Source: Hsuehochloa calcarea
Lineage: Eukaryota > Streptophyta > Magnoliopsida > Poales > Poaceae
DNA length: 64,000 bases
Assembly: GCA_036346395.1 (NCBI GenBank)
Contig: CM070596.1
Coordinates: 4,814,170 to 4,878,169 of the forward strand
Direction: 5' to 3'
The notes below the pieces were generated by a model. The model was not told the DNA's origin. It ran no database searches and was given only the letters and a program-made list of their open reading frames with translations. Every line of letters begins with the position of its first letter. The stretch's first letter is position 1. The position numbers and the translations under genes were made by a program. Shown in pieces: positions 63,001-64,000 of the stretch.

Positions 63001-63509
63001 TGCAGTTCAAATGTGGTCGTTCCGATTATCAGTGAGATTCAAAAACATCCAAAAAACATACTCTCTCGAAAATATGTACCGCCATATAGATATCGGTACT
63101 ACCGACTTGCAGTAGTACCCCTTATCAACAGCGGTTATACCGATTTTTAAAACATTCTTCCAGAAGCTCAAATTAAGACAATGCATGAACCCTAGTTAAA
63201 CATAATGAAACAAAAATAGTTCCTCAAACTACTAGCCATGATTCCTCTTTATAGTACGGAATTTGTCCTATAAATCCGATCTTTTCTCTAAACACCTAGA
63301 TTTGTAAAAACTACAAAAGGGTCTTTAAACTATATACTACCTTTTATCTTGATCCATATTGATCTTTCACCATATTCGTCTTGCCAAAGACCTTATCATC
63401 AGATAATCACTGGACTTCAACCTTTAACACAACTTGGCACACATGTTAGTCCTTTGACATAATGTTGTCATTAATTACCAAAACCAACTATAGGGGCCTA
63501 GATACTTTC
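60100..63509 (-). mobile_element. Copia solo LTR (TGAAAGTATCTAGG type) with CGGTAGTACCG palindromes
   Basis: On the minus strand it begins TGAAAGTATCTAGGCCCC at 63509 and ends CCCTTGATGCTACA at 60100, flanked by CTTGT at 60095-60099 and 63510-63514. Excluding the nested 60226-61960 insertion it is about 1.67 kb. The part 62520-63130 carries about a dozen CGGTA(G/C)TACCG-like palindromes. No internal domain, so it is a solo LTR. Confidence 0.9.
60226..61960 (-). mobile_element. Copia-like solo LTR nested in a solo LTR
   Basis: 1,735 bp; minus-strand start TGTGGATATCATGGGGATAT at 61960 and end TTTTCGGTCCAACA at 60226; duplication CAATT at 60221-60225 and 61961-61965. Start, end and GGTC(C/G)GACCG motifs (61780-61850) show it is the same family as 32106-33974. 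Confidence 0.9.
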
Positions 63510-64000
63510 ACTTGTGAGGGAGGTCAGTCTGGTTGAGTGTCCAACGTCTAGTTTTTATAGCTGTTGGAGCTAGGGCGGTCTAACCGGCTATTGGTTGGCA
63601 GTCAGATTAGGATTCCCTGATTTTCTGCATGTACTCCTCCAATGGCTAATTTTCTTATGTGGGTGTATAAATACCATTTGTGACCGACCGTGGGAGAGTG
63701 TTGGTGCCATTTTCGTTTCCCTTGAGCAAAGAGTAAGCCCTCTCATCTTTTTTTTCATGTGTTGTCCTTAGTGAGTTTAGAGATCAAAATTATAGTGCAT
63801 GTGTTGCATTAGGTGTTAGATCATCACGAGAAAAAGATCAAGTGTTGTTATTGTTTGCTTTCTTGAGCTTTACTTTCTTATAATTTACATTTGTAGAATT
63901 AATTTGCTTGTTTGTCTCCTTAGGATTGCATTCCTTTATATTTAGATTGTTGGTGCACACAGTGAGACTAGTTGTTTTAGGTTTTAAATTGTGCAAAACC

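Larger units (their letters stand above)
59150..64000 (+). mobile_element. Copia LTR (SIRE/Maximus-like), interrupted and running off the window
   Basis: From about 59150 (TAATTAATGATAATAGTCGTG, matching positions about 40 bp inside related LTRs) to 60099, then 63510 to the window end. The two halves are separated by a solo LTR with duplication CTTGT. Features include (G/C)GGTCTGACCG motifs (59826-60090 and 63570) and the GTGCACACAGTGAGACTAG block near the end that matches 213-240. The left end lacks the usual first bases, so it is truncated or diverged there. Confidence 0.7.

Overview
This is a plant nuclear window, almost certainly from a grass and consistent with rice or a close relative. 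The reasons are: intron-bearing plant genes with canonical GT/AG junctions, a very GC-rich first exon followed by AT-richer later exons, DUF1668-type coding sequence, Tourist/Stowaway-like MITEs, and nested Ty3/gypsy (Tat and chromovirus) and Ty1/copia LTR retrotransposons. Nothing bacterial (operons, Shine-Dalgarno sites, CRISPR) applies.

Layout. 1-5768 is nested repeats: the 3' end of a copia LTR (1-363) sits in the gag of a minus-strand Tat-type gypsy element (364-3459, itself carrying a small hAT element at 897-1379), which sits in the reverse transcriptase of an older chromovirus (3460-5768). 5769-7226 holds MITE-like DNA and the KDSD upstream region. 7227-22716 (+) is one gene, an arabinose-5-phosphate isomerase, rebuilt from three exons (7227-7892, 9221-9444, 22560-22716). 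Its second intron is 13.1 kb and contains two gypsy elements (9518-13733 + and 16850-22326 -) and a nearly perfect 1.88-kb tandem duplication. 23322-27816 (-) is a complete eight-exon WHIRLY gene (WHY2-like, mitochondrial), convergent with KDSD. 28170-29033 is MITE/MULE DNA. 29546-37400 is a DUF1668-like pseudogene split by a hAT transposon (30182-37122) that contains a copia solo LTR (31351-34852) that contains another solo LTR (32106-33974). 37817-38931 (-) is a two-exon DUF579 O-methyltransferase of the AGM1/GXM type. 41041-43938 (-) is a two-exon conserved plant protein of unknown function with a C-terminal zinc-binding-like motif. 45126-57501 is a 12.4-kb minus-strand Tat/RIRE2-like element with two ~0.9-kb LTRs, a 5-bp target-site duplication, a spliced gene on the opposite strand, and an anomalous duplicated copy of its own flank. 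About 59150-64000 is a copia LTR interrupted by a solo LTR (60100-63509) that is itself interrupted by a solo LTR (60226-61960).

The four intact host genes are unrelated by pathway except that KDSD (Kdo for pectin RG-II) and the DUF579 methyltransferase both serve the cell wall. The strongest observations concern genome structure: genes kept in frame across or broken by nested insertions, an insertion history readable from target-site duplications, and LTR families that each carry their own amplified short palindrome, one of which also occurs in the introns of the antisense gene. Exon models come from reading the sequence and from remembered family sequences. No alignment or transcript data were available.
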